A stretch of DNA of 64,000 nt from CAYWXK01 sp964462515 (GCA_964462515.1 CAYWXK010000019.1:1-64000), one strand, 5' to 3'. Positions 1 through 9,253 are shown, counted from the stretch's first letter. The notes: generated by a model from the sequence alone, not told the origin. Translations and numbers: made by a program.

Positions 1-58
1 TTCCATCATTAATAAAAACAGCAGGCAATTTAGCAAAATCTGCCTGAACGCTTACCAT
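1..58 (-). CDS. possible 5' fragment of a gene leaving the window
   Basis: Reading the minus strand, an ATG at 58-56 opens 19 sense codons that run off the left edge (MVSVQADFAKLPAVF...). A weak purine-rich stretch (GAAAG) lies just upstream. The frame would be divergent from the ferritin-like gene at 242. It is too short to assign a family, and an open stretch of this length can occur by chance. The sequence left of the window would settle it. Confidence 0.3.
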   Translation of the reverse strand, partial: MVSVQADFAKLPAVFINDG

Positions 59-85
59 CTTTCAGCTTTCAACAGTATATGAATG

Positions 86-118
86 AGATAAAGTCGGATT
101 TTCGATGTCACTTTATCT
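86..118. repeat. 9-bp inverted repeat
   Basis: AGATAAAGT (86-94) and ACTTTATCT (110-118) are exact reverse complements separated by 15 bases, in the gap between the divergent edge fragment and the ferritin-like gene. It could be an operator or part of a terminator. No T-run follows, so the role is undecided. Confidence 0.35.
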
Positions 119-241
119 TAAGTATTACGCCGCGAGCAGTTGACGAATCAGGTAGTCACACAGACAATAATATATTGCTGAAGATAATAAGTTTTGCAGT
201 CGAAAGTATCCGACCATTGAAGGATTGAAGAAAGGAAAAGA

Positions 242-742
242 ATGGATATCGAATTCAACGCTTTCGAGATTTTTGAAATAGCCCAGAAGATCGAACGCAA
301 TGGCGCGAGGTTCTATCGTAAAGCGGCAGGATTGTTCAAAGACCAACAGCTTAAGAACATGTTTAGTGAATTAGCGAACTGGGAGACCAAGCACATTGAG
401 GTCTTTGCAAATATGAAAAAGCAGCTTTTCGAACAGAGCAGGGAACTCAGGAGTTTCAAACCCGACAAAAATATGTTGATAGATGCACAAGCGATGGCCG
501 GGCTGGCAGTGTTCGGCATAAGGCCGGAACCATCCGATGAGCTGACTGGAAAAGAAACCTTGAAAAATGTCCTTAAAAGAGCTATTGAAAAAGAAAAGGA
601 CTCGATAGTCTATTATACCGGTTTGAAAAATTTTGTCCCGGGTCGGGCGGGGAAACATAAAATCGATGACATCATTGAAGAAGAAATGCGGCATATTCGA
701 ATTCTTATACAATCGCTGGAACAGAGAGAGAAAATAGGCTGA
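242..742 (+). CDS. ferritin-like / rubrerythrin-type diiron protein
   Basis: 166 residues, entirely helical in appearance, with the metal-ligand pattern of the ferritin-like superfamily. There is an early Glu in the first helix (FEIAQKIERNGARFY), then ETKHIEVF (ExxH) near residue 50, and EEEMRHIRIL (E..xxH) near the C-terminus. Members bind a diiron centre and act in peroxide or iron handling in the cytoplasm. There is no C-terminal rubredoxin Cys4 domain, so it is a rubrerythrin-like erythrin domain only. A purine-rich AAGGAAAAG site sits immediately before the ATG. It precedes the metal-efflux operon by 110 bp but is separated from it by a palindrome and probably has its own promoter. Family call is good; physiological role is inference. 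Confidence 0.75.
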   Translation: MDIEFNAFEIFEIAQKIERNGARFYRKAAGLFKDQQLKNMFSELANWETKHIEVFANMKKQLFEQSRELRSFKPDKNMLIDAQAMAGLAVFGIRPEPSDELTGKETLKNVLKRAIEKEKDSIVYYTGLKNFVPGRAGKHKIDDIIEEEMRHIRILIQSLEQREKIG

Positions 743-765
743 AAACGATATAATGCGAAAGCGTA

Positions 766-780
766 TTTACTAATAGTAAA
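766..780. promoter_or_regulatory. candidate operator upstream of metal-efflux operon
   Basis: A perfect palindrome TTTACT-AAT-AGTAAA lies 73 bp before the first gene of the efflux operon. Its size and position suit a repressor site, and half-sites of the TACTA...TAGTA kind are known for BlaI/CopY-family repressors. No such regulator is encoded in the window, so the assignment is only a suggestion. Confidence 0.3.
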
Positions 781-852
781 AGCAAAAAGTGCAGCGTTGT
801 CAGAAAATAATGTGATAGTCAATTTTGGGGGCAAACATTAAGGGGGCGACAA

Positions 853-2136
853 ATGAAAGTGAAGCTACCTCTTTCAGTTACCTGCTTGTATTTACTGAGT
901 ATAATTACTTTTAACTGCTTTGCGGATGTTCCCGAAAACAAACCTGATGCTAATACACCTGTAAGATTAGAAGATTATTTGCGATGTGCGGCGATGAATA
1001 ATGCGGGGCTTAAGGCAGCGTTCGAGCAATGGAGGGCGGCTGTTGAGCAAGTTCCTCAAGCCAAAGCTTTGCCTGAGCCTCAAATTAGCTACGGTTATGC
1101 AACTGAATCAACTCCACAGCGGAAGATGTTTGAAGCTATGCAGATGTTTCCGTGGTTTGGCACTATTGAGGCACGGGGAGAGGTAGCATCTATTGAGGCG
1201 AAGGCGGCGTATAAGCAGTTTGAAGCGAAGAAGCTGGAGCTTTTCTATGAAGTCAAGCAGGCATTTTATGAGTATGGCTACCTTGCGAAAGCCACCGAGA
1301 TTACCAAAGAGAGCCTGGCTCTTATGAGGCACTTCGAGGAGGTTGCGCGAACGCGATATGCTACATCTGCGACAGCGCATCCGGATATTATTCGAGCGCA
1401 AATAGAGCTGGCGATGGTGGATAATCGGCTGAAAGGTTTAGAAGAGCTGAGGCCTGCAATAGTTGCCAGACTCAATAGTATTTTGAATAGACCCACTGCG
1501 GGCGATTTATCCTGGCCAGAGGCACCGGAATATAAAGAGATACCGATTGATTCTCAGAAGCTACTGGTTGGTGCAGCTAAAAACAATCCGCAGTTGCAGT
1601 CCCTGCGCTATGACATTGAGGCTGCTCGCGGAGGTGAAAAGCTGGCGGGAAAAAGATTTTATCCTGATATTGGCATCGGAGTCGGTGTCGATTCGGGAAT
1701 GGGTGACAATATGAGCGACCGGGTTATGGCCAAGGTGGCGCTAACGATTCCGATATGGAGAGACAATTATAAAGCTATGCAGCGTCAGGCGAGGGCGCAA
1801 ATAAATAAGGCGACGCAGGAGAAGATTCAATTAGAGAATACAATTTCGGCCAGGGTCAAGCAGGCTGTGTATGAGCACCAGAATAGTAATAGAGAAATCC
1901 GGCTTTACAGGGATATTGTCATACCAAAGGCCAAAGAGATGCTGGCGGCATCGGAGACGGCTTATCGAGGGGGGACAGTAGATTTTTTAAGTTTGTTAGA
2001 TGCGCAGCGGTCGCTACTGCAATATCAGCTTGAATATGAAAAGGCCGTAGCTGAAAATGCCCAGAGATTGGCCGAGATAGAGATGTTAGCAGGTGTGGAA
2101 CTGACAAAGATTAAAGAAAGGCAGGAACAGCAATAA
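853..2136 (+). CDS. TolC/CusC-like outer-membrane efflux protein
   Basis: 427 residues starting with a cleavable signal peptide (about 1-24, hydrophobic core ending near CFA). The rest carries two tandem outer-membrane efflux repeats (about 40-215 and 235-420), rich in long heptad-like helices with alanine and glutamate, as expected for the alpha-helical tunnel. The protein should form the trimeric outer-membrane exit duct of a tripartite RND pump. The ATG has a strong AAGGGGG ribosome site. The stop codon TAA overlaps the ATG of the adaptor gene (TAATG), so the two are translationally coupled. Substrate assignment (Cu/Ag or related divalent metals) comes from the neighbouring CusB/CusA-like genes, not from this protein. 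Confidence 0.88.
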   Translation: MKVKLPLSVTCLYLLSIITFNCFADVPENKPDANTPVRLEDYLRCAAMNNAGLKAAFEQWRAAVEQVPQAKALPEPQISYGYATESTPQRKMFEAMQMFPWFGTIEARGEVASIEAKAAYKQFEAKKLELFYEVKQAFYEYGYLAKATEITKESLALMRHFEEVARTRYATSATAHPDIIRAQIELAMVDNRLKGLEELRPAIVARLNSILNRPTAGDLSWPEAPEYKEIPIDSQKLLVGAAKNNPQLQSLRYDIEAARGGEKLAGKRFYPDIGIGVGVDSGMGDNMSDRVMAKVALTIPIWRDNYKAMQRQARAQINKATQEKIQLENTISARVKQAVYEHQNSNREIRLYRDIVIPKAKEMLAASETAYRGGTVDFLSLLDAQRSLLQYQLEYEKAVAENAQRLAEIEMLAGVELTKIKERQEQQ

Positions 2137-3629
2137 TGGAAGACAACAAGAATATAAGAACTTTCAGAATTGTTTTTAAGTATTTAGCTATTGCAATTGT
2201 TGCATTTTTAGCAGGGTATTTTTTTAAGTCGCTTTCGCAACAGCCCTCCCCTACCACCGAACATAAAGTTACAAATCAACAAGCAACGGCAGAAGGGACT
2301 ATCTGGACGTGCTCGATGCATCCACAGATTCGTCAGCCAAAGCCGGGCAAATGCCCGATTTGTTTTATGGATTTGATATCGATAGTCGTAGGCTCTGTCA
2401 GCAATGTGGGGCTGCGCCGACTGGAGGTGTCGGAGGAGGCAAGAAAACTTATGGAAATAGAAACATCGACTGTGCAGAGGAAGTTTGTTACAGTAGATGT
2501 TCGAATGGTCGGGAAAATAGATTTTGACGAGACGCGGGTGAAGAATATTACGGCACGGGTAGCCGGCAGAATCGACAGGCTATATGTCGATTTTACCGGC
2601 ATCACGGTAAATAAAGGCGACCATTTAGTTGAGCTTTACAGCCCCGAGCTAATCAGCGCTCAAGCGGAGCTTCTGCAGTCCTTAAAAGCTGCAAGCGGTA
2701 TCGGTAACGAAAGTTCCGACCTCGTTAAAAAAACAACCTCAGATACGTTACAAGCAACGAGAGAAAAACTTCGCCTGCTCGGTCTAACAGATGAGCAAAC
2801 CACTCAGATAGAAAACTCCGGTCAAACTCACACCCATATAACGATTTACTCGCCGATGAGCGGGATAGTTATCCAGAAAAATGCTGCGGAAGGTATGTAT
2901 GTTGAGACAGGAACGACGATTTATACTGTGGCGGACCTATCAAAAGTGTGGGTTAAGCTGGATGCTTACGAGTCTGATTTAGTGTGGGTGCGATACGGCC
3001 AGGAGGCTGAAATTACGACAGAGGCCTATCCAGGAGAAATTTTCAAAGGCAAAATAACTTTTATCGACCCTATCCTGAGTGAAAAAACAAGAACCGTAAA
3101 GCTGCGTGTCAACGTTGATAATACTTCCGGCAAACTCAAACCACAGATGTTTGTTAGAGCTATCGTGCGTTCGATGGTCGCAGCGGGCGGCAAGGTTATG
3201 GCACCGGAAATGGCAGGCAAATGGATTTGTCCTATGCACCCTGATATTGTTAAAGAGGCCGGCGGCAGTTGCGATATATGTGGGATGGACTTAGTAACAA
3301 CCGAGTCGCTCGGATATGTTAAGGCTGATACGCCGCAGCAAGCTGCTTTAGTTATTCCTGTCTCGGCTGCACTGATTACGGGCAAGCGTGCGGTTGTATA
3401 TGTTCAGTTGCCAAAGACAGAGAAACCAACTTACGAGGGCAGAGAAATTACTCTCGGTCCGAGGGCGGGTGACTATTATATTGTGGAATCGGGCTTAGCC
3501 GAAGGAGAACTTGTCGTAACAAAAGGCAATTTCAAGATTGATTCTGCGCTGCAAATCCAGGCCAAGCCGAGTATGATGAATCCGCAAGGCGAAAAGGCGC
3601 CATCTGAAACCAGCGAACACAGGCATTAA
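2136..3629 (+). CDS. cusB: CusB-like RND periplasmic adaptor with two heavy-metal-binding modules
   Basis: 497 residues: an N-terminal membrane anchor (about 13-31), then a Cys/His metal-binding module at 57-81 (C59, H62, CPIC at 73-76, ending MDL). The adaptor body follows (barrel-sandwich, alpha-hairpin with SAQAELLQSLKAA, beta-barrel). A second copy of the metal module lies at about 363-388 (CPMHPDI...CDICGMDL). The family links the inner-membrane pump to the outer-membrane duct and passes Cu(I)/Ag(I) to it. One such module at the N-terminus is common in CusB relatives. A second one inserted late in the chain is unusual. A His-containing tail closes the protein. It is coupled to the gene before it, and a YHS lipoprotein and CusA-like pump follow. 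Confidence 0.9.
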   Translation: MEDNKNIRTFRIVFKYLAIAIVAFLAGYFFKSLSQQPSPTTEHKVTNQQATAEGTIWTCSMHPQIRQPKPGKCPICFMDLISIVVGSVSNVGLRRLEVSEEARKLMEIETSTVQRKFVTVDVRMVGKIDFDETRVKNITARVAGRIDRLYVDFTGITVNKGDHLVELYSPELISAQAELLQSLKAASGIGNESSDLVKKTTSDTLQATREKLRLLGLTDEQTTQIENSGQTHTHITIYSPMSGIVIQKNAAEGMYVETGTTIYTVADLSKVWVKLDAYESDLVWVRYGQEAEITTEAYPGEIFKGKITFIDPILSEKTRTVKLRVNVDNTSGKLKPQMFVRAIVRSMVAAGGKVMAPEMAGKWICPMHPDIVKEAGGSCDICGMDLVTTESLGYVKADTPQQAALVIPVSAALITGKRAVVYVQLPKTEKPTYEGREITLGPRAGDYYIVESGLAEGELVVTKGNFKIDSALQIQAKPSMMNPQGEKAPSETSEHRH

Positions 3630-3667
3630 ACCGAATGTTAAAAAAACTTTTTTGAAGGGAAAATAAA

Positions 3668-3973
3668 ATGAGAGACAAAAAGATACAAACAGTAATAAGT
3701 TTTGCGCTGGCAGCATTATTGCTTACCGCCATCGTTACAATGAGCGGCTGCAAGAAGAAAACCGAGCCTGCTGCACCGATAGAGATTAAGGAAGATGCTG
3801 CTGCGACGGTAACTGAGCAGACGACCTGCCCGGTAATGGGTGGAGCTATTAACACAAATATCTTCACTGAATACAAAGGCAAGAAGGTTTATTTCTGTTG
3901 TGCGGAATGTAAGGGGAAGTTCGAGGCGGAGCCAGAGAAATACATCTCGAAGCTGCCTCAGTTCCAGAAGTAA
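3668..3973 (+). CDS. YHS-domain lipoprotein
   Basis: 101 residues. A lipoprotein signal peptide ends in MSG-C28, followed by a short linker and a YHS domain with C54 (TTCPVMGG) and C77, C78, C81 (YFCCAECKGKF). YHS domains are small metal-binding modules found beside copper pumps. Here the protein would be anchored in the periplasm and could deliver or sense metal, filling the position that CusF occupies in Escherichia coli. A GAAGGGAAAAT ribosome site precedes the ATG. It lies between the adaptor and pump genes in the same direction, so it is very probably part of the efflux operon. Confidence 0.82.
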   Translation: MRDKKIQTVISFALAALLLTAIVTMSGCKKKTEPAAPIEIKEDAAATVTEQTTCPVMGGAINTNIFTEYKGKKVYFCCAECKGKFEAEPEKYISKLPQFQK

Positions 3974-4008
3974 CGTGAGAATTCCCAAGGTAAATCTGGG
4001 AGCTTTAT

Positions 4009-7000
4009 ATGGAAGAAGTGCTTTACGAGCAGACGCCTGAGCAGAAGTCCTGGGTAGGCAGGATTCTGGGATTTTGCATATACAATAAGCTGGTAGTAGG
4101 GCTGATAACACTCTTCATCATCGGCTGGGGGATATATGTTGCGCCGTTTGACTGGCATCTTTGGGGATGGCAGCGCAATCCGGTAGCGGTTGACGCGATT
4201 CCTGACATTGGCGAGAACCAGCAGATAGTTTTTACCGACTGGCCGGGGCGAAGCCCGCAGGACGTGGAGAACCAGGTTACTTACCCTTTGACGACGGCGT
4301 TATTAGGTATTCCGGATATAAAGGTGATACGCAGCAGCTCGATGTTCGGCTTCTCATCTATATACGTGATATTCAGGGATTTTTCAGCACACGAGAAGCT
4401 GGTAAACGGAAAGGACTTCTACTGGACTCGAAGCAGGATACTGGAGAAGCTCAACAGCTTGCCTCCTGGAACGCTGCCGCCGGGGGTTCAGCCGATGTTA
4501 GGGCCCGATGCTACGGCGCTGGGGCAGATATTCTGGTACACTCTTGAAGGCAGGGACAAAGACGGAAGACCTGCGGGGGGATGGGACCTTGAAGAGCTAA
4601 GGACGATAGAGGACTGGCAGGTTCGGCTAAAACTCAGGTCGGCGATCGGGGTAAGCGAGGTTGCATCGATAGGAGGATTTGTTCGGGAGTACCAGGTTGA
4701 CGTTGACCCCGATGCGATGCGGGCGTTCGGGGTGAGCATAGAGGAGGTGTTCGAGGCGATAAGGCAGTCCAATATCGACGTAGGGGCGCAGACAATCGAG
4801 TTGAATCGAGTGGAATATCTGATACGCGGAATAGGGTTTATCAAAACAATTAAGGATATAGAGGATGCCGTAATCAAGGTGAAGGACAACGTGCCGGTGC
4901 AGATAAAGCACGTGGCGAAGGTGGTATGGGGACCGCAGGTGAGGTTGGGTGCCTTGGATAAGGCCGGCGGCGAGGCAGTGGGGGGCGTGGTCGTGGCTCG
5001 CTACGGCTCGAATCCGCTGGCAGTAATCAAGAGCGTCAAAAAGAAGATAGAGGAGATTTCGCCGGGATTGCCTACAAAAACACTGGCCGACGGGACGGTT
5101 TCCAAGGTTACCGTTGTGCCATTTTACGACAGAACCGGTCTGATTTACGAGACATTAGGAACACTCAACAATGCGATATATCAGGAAGTCCTGGTAACGG
5201 TCATCGTGATAGTGATTATGGTAATGCATCTTCGTAGCTCCGTACTGATAAGCTCTGTGATGCCGTTAGCGGTGCTGGGCTGCTTCGTCGCGATGAAGAC
5301 GTTCGGAGTAGATGCCAACATCGTGTCGCTGTCGGGTATTGCAATAGCAGTAGGCACGATAGTGGATATGGGGATTGTCATCTGCGAGAATATTCTCAAA
5401 CATCTCGATGAAGAACCACCGGATATACCCAGGGCGGAGGTGATACACCGGGCGGCGGCCGAGGTTGGAAGCGGAGTGCTGTCGGCGTGCGCATCGACGA
5501 TTATCAGCTTTCTCCCCGTGTTTTTTATGGGTGGGCCGGAAGGCAAGCTTTTCAAACCACTGGCATTTACAAAGACCTTTGCGTTGTTTGGCTCTATAGT
5601 GATTGCGTTAACTATCATACCACCCCTTGCTCATATCGTTTTCTTCCCACGCAAGACAGGCATCAAATATGCGAGAACCATTTTATACGGTCTCTTGGCC
5701 ATTGTCGGGCTGGCAACCTGTTTTACATTCAGTTGGCTGGCGGGGCTTGCGATTATCAGCTTTGCGGCGTTTCATCTTTTCAGGGACAGGATTCCCCAGC
5801 GAATTCAGAAGGTGATGCCAACGGCCGTGAACATTGTGGCCCTGGTGCTCATGGCAGTATTGCTTACGGCGGACTGGCATCCACTGGGCGTGCAAAAGGG
5901 CTTGTCGGTTAATCTTATATTTGTAGTTGTCTTAATCGGCGGACTGATGGCTCTGGTTTTGCTGTTTCAGCATTTCTATGAGGGAATACTTGGGTGGTGC
6001 TTAGAGCACAAGATTAAATTTCTGTCGCTACCTGCGATGTTGGTGGTGTTGGGCGCATTTATTTGGTTTGGATTTGACAGGGTGTTTAGTTTTGTGCCAA
6101 GCACCCTTCGAGCGAATCGCGCGTGGTCGGCGATGGCACACACGTTTCCAGGGCTGGGGCGTGAGTTTATGCCGCCTCTGGATGAGGGGTCGTTCCTCTA
6201 TATGCCGACCACGATGCCTCATGCTTCCATTGGGGAGGCGCTGGATATTTTGGAGAAGCAGGATGTGGCGATAGGCAGCATACCTGAGATTGAATCGGTA
6301 ACTGGAAAAATCGGACGGGCGGAATCTGCGCTCGACCCGGCGCCGGTGGGGATGATTGAGACGGTGATTAACTATAAAGATGAATATATTACCGACAAGG
6401 CCGGCAGGCGGGTGAACTTTCAATATGACAAACAAAAAAGAGAATATGTGCGAGACGCCAACGGCGACCTTATTGAAGACCCACGAGGCAGGCCTTACAG
6501 GCAGTGGAGGGAGCACATAAAGACACCTGACGACATCTGGAAGGAGATTATTGCAGCAGCGCAGATACCGGGCACGACCAGCGCACCAAAATTGCAGCCG
6601 ATTGCGGCTCGGCTGGTGATGCTGCAAAGCGGGATGCGGGCGGCGATGGGGCTAAAGATAAAAGGACCTGATTTGGGCACAATTGAAAAGGTCGGGTTCG
6701 AGATAGAAAAAATACTCAAGGAGACACCGGGTGTAGAGCCGTCGACGGTTATCGCTGACCGGATTATCGGCAAACCCTATCTGGAGATTGTGCCTGACAG
6801 GCAGGCACTTGCGCGGTATGGAGTATCGATTGAGCAGTTCCAGCGTGTGGTGGAAGTTGCTATAGGGGGGATACAGATAACAACAACAGTGGAAGGCCGA
6901 TACAGATTTCCGGTGCGCGTGAGATATTTGCGTGAACTGCGGGACCAGATTGAGACGTTAGGCGAAATTTTAGTGCCGTCGATGGACGACGCTCAAATAC

Positions 7001-7821
7001 CGATTATTCAGCTTGCTGATATTCGCTACGTGCGCGGACCTGAGGTGATAAAGAGCGAGGACACGGTGCTGGTGGGATACGTTCTGTTCGACAAGAAGGC
7101 CGGCTTTGCTGAGGTTGACGTAGTAGAAAACGCGGCGAGAGTCATAAAAGAGAAGGAGGCATCGGGAGAATTTGTCAGGCCTACGGAGGTGGATATTACT
7201 TTTGCGGGGACATACGAGAATCAGCTTCACGCCAGCAGGACACTTATGATTATGGTTCCGATTTCGCTATTTACGATATTTCTGGTTTTGTATTTTCAGT
7301 TCAGAGCAGTATCGACGACACTGATGGTTTTTGTGGGAGTGATAGTGTCATGGTCGGGGGCGTTTTTGCTTATCTGGCTGTATGCACAGCCGTGGTATAT
7401 GAATTTTTCACTGTTCGGCGTAAATATGCGCCAGCTTTTCCAGGTTCATCCTGTGAATCTGAGCGTGGCGGTGTGGGTGGGATTTTTGGCGCTGTTTGGA
7501 ATCAGCGACGACGACGGGGTCATAATGGGGACATATCTCAATCAAGTGTTTCGGGCAAAAAAACCTACAACCATCGAACAGATTCGCCAGGCCACAATCG
7601 CAGGCGGCAAGCGGCGCGTTCGGGCAGCTCTGATGACAACTGCGACGACAATACTTGCACTGATACCTGTGTTCACATCAACGGGGCGAGGCAGCGACAT
7701 TATGGTGCCGATGGCTATACCTTCTTTCGGTGGAATGACAATAGAGATTCTTACAATGCTTATTGTGCCGGTTCTATATTGCTGGCTAAAAGAGGTTAAG
7801 GTCCCCCAGGCACCGCAATAA
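4009..7821 (+). CDS. cusA: CusA/CzcA-type heavy-metal RND efflux pump, enlarged
   Basis: 1270 residues, an inner-membrane proton-driven pump of the HME-RND family. Visible family features are the first TM segment (about 20-40), the porter-domain opening DAIPDIGENQQIVFTDWPGRSP, and the charged TM4 motif GTIVDMGIVICEN with its proton-relay Asp. The second porter half begins at GREFMPPLDEGSFLYMP and contains a Met-rich stretch (VMLQSGMRAAMGL) that corresponds to the methionine metal-relay region. C-terminal TM helices end the protein. Usual length is about 1040. The excess is mainly an insertion of about 130 residues after TM6 (roughly 545-670) that looks like several extra membrane helices, plus an acidic insertion near 800-840. 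Last gene of the efflux operon. Confidence 0.92.
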   Translation: MEEVLYEQTPEQKSWVGRILGFCIYNKLVVGLITLFIIGWGIYVAPFDWHLWGWQRNPVAVDAIPDIGENQQIVFTDWPGRSPQDVENQVTYPLTTALLGIPDIKVIRSSSMFGFSSIYVIFRDFSAHEKLVNGKDFYWTRSRILEKLNSLPPGTLPPGVQPMLGPDATALGQIFWYTLEGRDKDGRPAGGWDLEELRTIEDWQVRLKLRSAIGVSEVASIGGFVREYQVDVDPDAMRAFGVSIEEVFEAIRQSNIDVGAQTIELNRVEYLIRGIGFIKTIKDIEDAVIKVKDNVPVQIKHVAKVVWGPQVRLGALDKAGGEAVGGVVVARYGSNPLAVIKSVKKKIEEISPGLPTKTLADGTVSKVTVVPFYDRTGLIYETLGTLNNAIYQEVLVTVIVIVIMVMHLRSSVLISSVMPLAVLGCFVAMKTFGVDANIVSLSGIAIAVGTIVDMGIVICENILKHLDEEPPDIPRAEVIHRAAAEVGSGVLSACASTIISFLPVFFMGGPEGKLFKPLAFTKTFALFGSIVIALTIIPPLAHIVFFPRKTGIKYARTILYGLLAIVGLATCFTFSWLAGLAIISFAAFHLFRDRIPQRIQKVMPTAVNIVALVLMAVLLTADWHPLGVQKGLSVNLIFVVVLIGGLMALVLLFQHFYEGILGWCLEHKIKFLSLPAMLVVLGAFIWFGFDRVFSFVPSTLRANRAWSAMAHTFPGLGREFMPPLDEGSFLYMPTTMPHASIGEALDILEKQDVAIGSIPEIESVTGKIGRAESALDPAPVGMIETVINYKDEYITDKAGRRVNFQYDKQKREYVRDANGDLIEDPRGRPYRQWREHIKTPDDIWKEIIAAAQIPGTTSAPKLQPIAARLVMLQSGMRAAMGLKIKGPDLGTIEKVGFEIEKILKETPGVEPSTVIADRIIGKPYLEIVPDRQALARYGVSIEQFQRVVEVAIGGIQITTTVEGRYRFPVRVRYLRELRDQIETLGEILVPSMDDAQIPIIQLADIRYVRGPEVIKSEDTVLVGYVLFDKKAGFAEVDVVENAARVIKEKEASGEFVRPTEVDITFAGTYENQLHASRTLMIMVPISLFTIFLVLYFQFRAVSTTLMVFVGVIVSWSGAFLLIWLYAQPWYMNFSLFGVNMRQLFQVHPVNLSVAVWVGFLALFGISDDDGVIMGTYLNQVFRAKKPTTIEQIRQATIAGGKRRVRAALMTTATTILALIPVFTSTGRGSDIMVPMAIPSFGGMTIEILTMLIVPVLYCWLKEVKVPQAPQ

Positions 7822-7904
7822 TACCATATAAGATAAGAAAGAATCTCCGTGGGTGTAGCATACCATCGTAAAAAGGAGAGCAAAATTTCAAGCTGTCGAA
7901 CTGA

Positions 7905-8390
7905 TTAACGCACTCTTAGCCTGCTGTGCGCAAGGACGGGCTTACGGTGATCTACTCTTGGCTTATGGCTTTTCCTTGGGACATCCTTTATTGCAAACCT
8001 GGCGGTCCTGGTTCGCAGCGGTCTGGCAGCCTTAGAATATTTTTTTACTTCGAGCATGCTGAGCGTGTGAGAACAGACCTCGCGAACACTACCACTGGGA
8101 TGATTGAGGCCATCGGTAATAACTTGCAAGGCCATTTTCCTCATTCTTCCGTTCATACTCCTTAGCCCATAGCCGGCTGCATACTTTGCTGCTATTGGAG
8201 TGTCATTTCTAAGCAGCACTTCGGTGAAGATGTCCAAACCATCTTCCTGCATCCAAGACAATTTGAAGGCAGCACAACGGCGTGCCGAGGCATCATTAAA
8301 AAACAATCTTTGTCGCAAGCTTTCAAGAAGCTTAACAGCAGCCTCATCTTTCTCTCTGCCGGAGAGTTTTCTTCTTTCTACCCTCAACAT
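7905..8390 (-). CDS. HEAT-like repeat protein
   Basis: 161 residues. The middle (about 28-115) shows two or three helical pairs of HEAT/armadillo style (DASARRCAAFKLSWM..., IAAKYAAGYGLRSM..., GSVREVCSHTLSML). They are followed by a very basic, Arg/Lys-rich disordered tail of about 45 residues. HEAT-like folds mediate protein interactions; the basic tail might bind nucleic acid or ribosomes. An AGGGAGG ribosome site precedes the ATG. It converges on the efflux pump with 83 bp between stops and has no obvious functional link to either neighbour. Function not recognised. Confidence 0.6.
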   Translation of the reverse strand: MLRVERRKLSGREKDEAAVKLLESLRQRLFFNDASARRCAAFKLSWMQEDGLDIFTEVLLRNDTPIAAKYAAGYGLRSMNGRMRKMALQVITDGLNHPSGSVREVCSHTLSMLEVKKYSKAARPLRTRTARFAIKDVPRKSHKPRVDHRKPVLAHSRLRVR

Positions 8391-8785
8391 AAAAAACCTC
8401 CCTTACTAAAACCTTCCTTCTTTTCTTAATTTATCGGCAAGGGTGTGCGAATTTCTAAAGTGATTATTATAGGGTGTTCACAAAAGTGGTTGTTTGGAGG
8501 CCAATAAAAGGAATTTATCGGGAGATTCTGGGATTCAGTCGGGGGTGGGCAAGAGCGAAACAATTGGCACTTGATGTGGTAAGTTATTTTTAGAACAGGG
8601 TTTACAAGTGCTTGCTGCAACAAAGATGTGGAACAACAGGCTAAAGGTCTATGTTAGAAAAGAAAGAAAGTTTAAAGTGTAAAATGTAAAGCTAAAAACT
8701 ATGGAATTCCTTAATTTTTAGATTTAAGTTTTAAGATTTTAGATTCCGAAGGAGCTTCGGGTTTATAGAAAGCGTTAGAAAAAGC
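8391..8785. other. intergenic region, no gene recognised
   Basis: 395 bases between the 5' end of the HEAT-like gene and the 3' end of fliS. No convincing gene is seen on either strand. Around 8665-8745 there is an A/T-rich segment made of repeated TTTAA, GTAAAA and TTTTAG words, with inverted arms CTAAAAA and TTTTTAG. It resembles a decayed dispersed intergenic repeat. A small hairpin (8746-8760) closes the region next to fliS. Confidence 0.4.
8746..8760 (-). terminator. hairpin downstream of fliS
   Basis: CCGAAG (8746-8751) and CTTCGG (8755-8760) form a 6-bp stem with a 3-base loop, 26 bases past the fliS stop on the minus strand. The A/T-rich stretch after it is not a clean T-run, so terminator function is plausible rather than certain. 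Confidence 0.35.
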
Positions 8786-9145
8786 TCAGCCGGTAATAGC
8801 TTTCCAGCCCTGATTAAGCTCCTCCATAAGTGTAACTACTTCACGAATCAAGCTGGGGTCGCGCTTTGAGTTGGCCTCGGAAAGGCGTGTATTCATAAAG
8901 CAATAGAGCTTGCGAAGGTTAGCAGCTATTTCGCCGCCTGCTTTCATATCCAGGATGGTGTTAAGCTCGTTGATTATGTCCTGCGCTCTGCTTATGTATC
9001 TGCCTTTTGCTTCATAATTGCCGGCCTCCAGGTCCTTAATTGCCAGCTTCATAAATTTGATTGCGCCATCGTAAAGGAGAACGATGAGACGGCCTTTACC
9101 CTGTGTGGTGATTGCGGCTTCTTGATATGCTAAGAGTCCCTTCAT
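8786..9145 (-). CDS. fliS: flagellin export chaperone FliS
   Basis: 119 residues, all-helical. It has the family core: an N-terminal AYQEAAITTQGKGRLIVLLYDGAIKFM segment and helices around AKGRYISRAQDIINELNTIL, ending before a weakly conserved C-terminus. FliS binds the C-terminal disordered part of flagellin in the cytoplasm, stops premature polymerisation and escorts it to the export gate. GGAG lies 6-9 bases before the ATG. The gene follows flagellin on the same strand after a 185-bp gap that contains a strong hairpin, so part of its expression may be read-through from the flagellin promoter. Confidence 0.93.
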   Translation of the reverse strand: MKGLLAYQEAAITTQGKGRLIVLLYDGAIKFMKLAIKDLEAGNYEAKGRYISRAQDIINELNTILDMKAGGEIAANLRKLYCFMNTRLSEANSKRDPSLIREVVTLMEELNQGWKAITG

Positions 9146-9253
9146 AGTATTGCTCCACTATCTTGCGATTAGGGTGCATAAGCAGACTTAACAACATTCA
9201 CAGCACCTGCAAACCGAACGATACTCTGCATTAGCGCTCGGGCATTTTAATAC

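Noticed and set aside
6028..6627. Long open frame antisense to the pump gene (and similar ones at 4488-4889 and 5181-5618)
   Set aside because: Antisense shadows of a strongly conserved pump gene; no ribosome site and no recognisable protein.
9165..9179. Sigma-54-like site before fliS (ATGCAC-N5-TCGC on the minus strand)
   Set aside because: It lacks the invariant GG of the -24 element and the TTGC of the -12 element.
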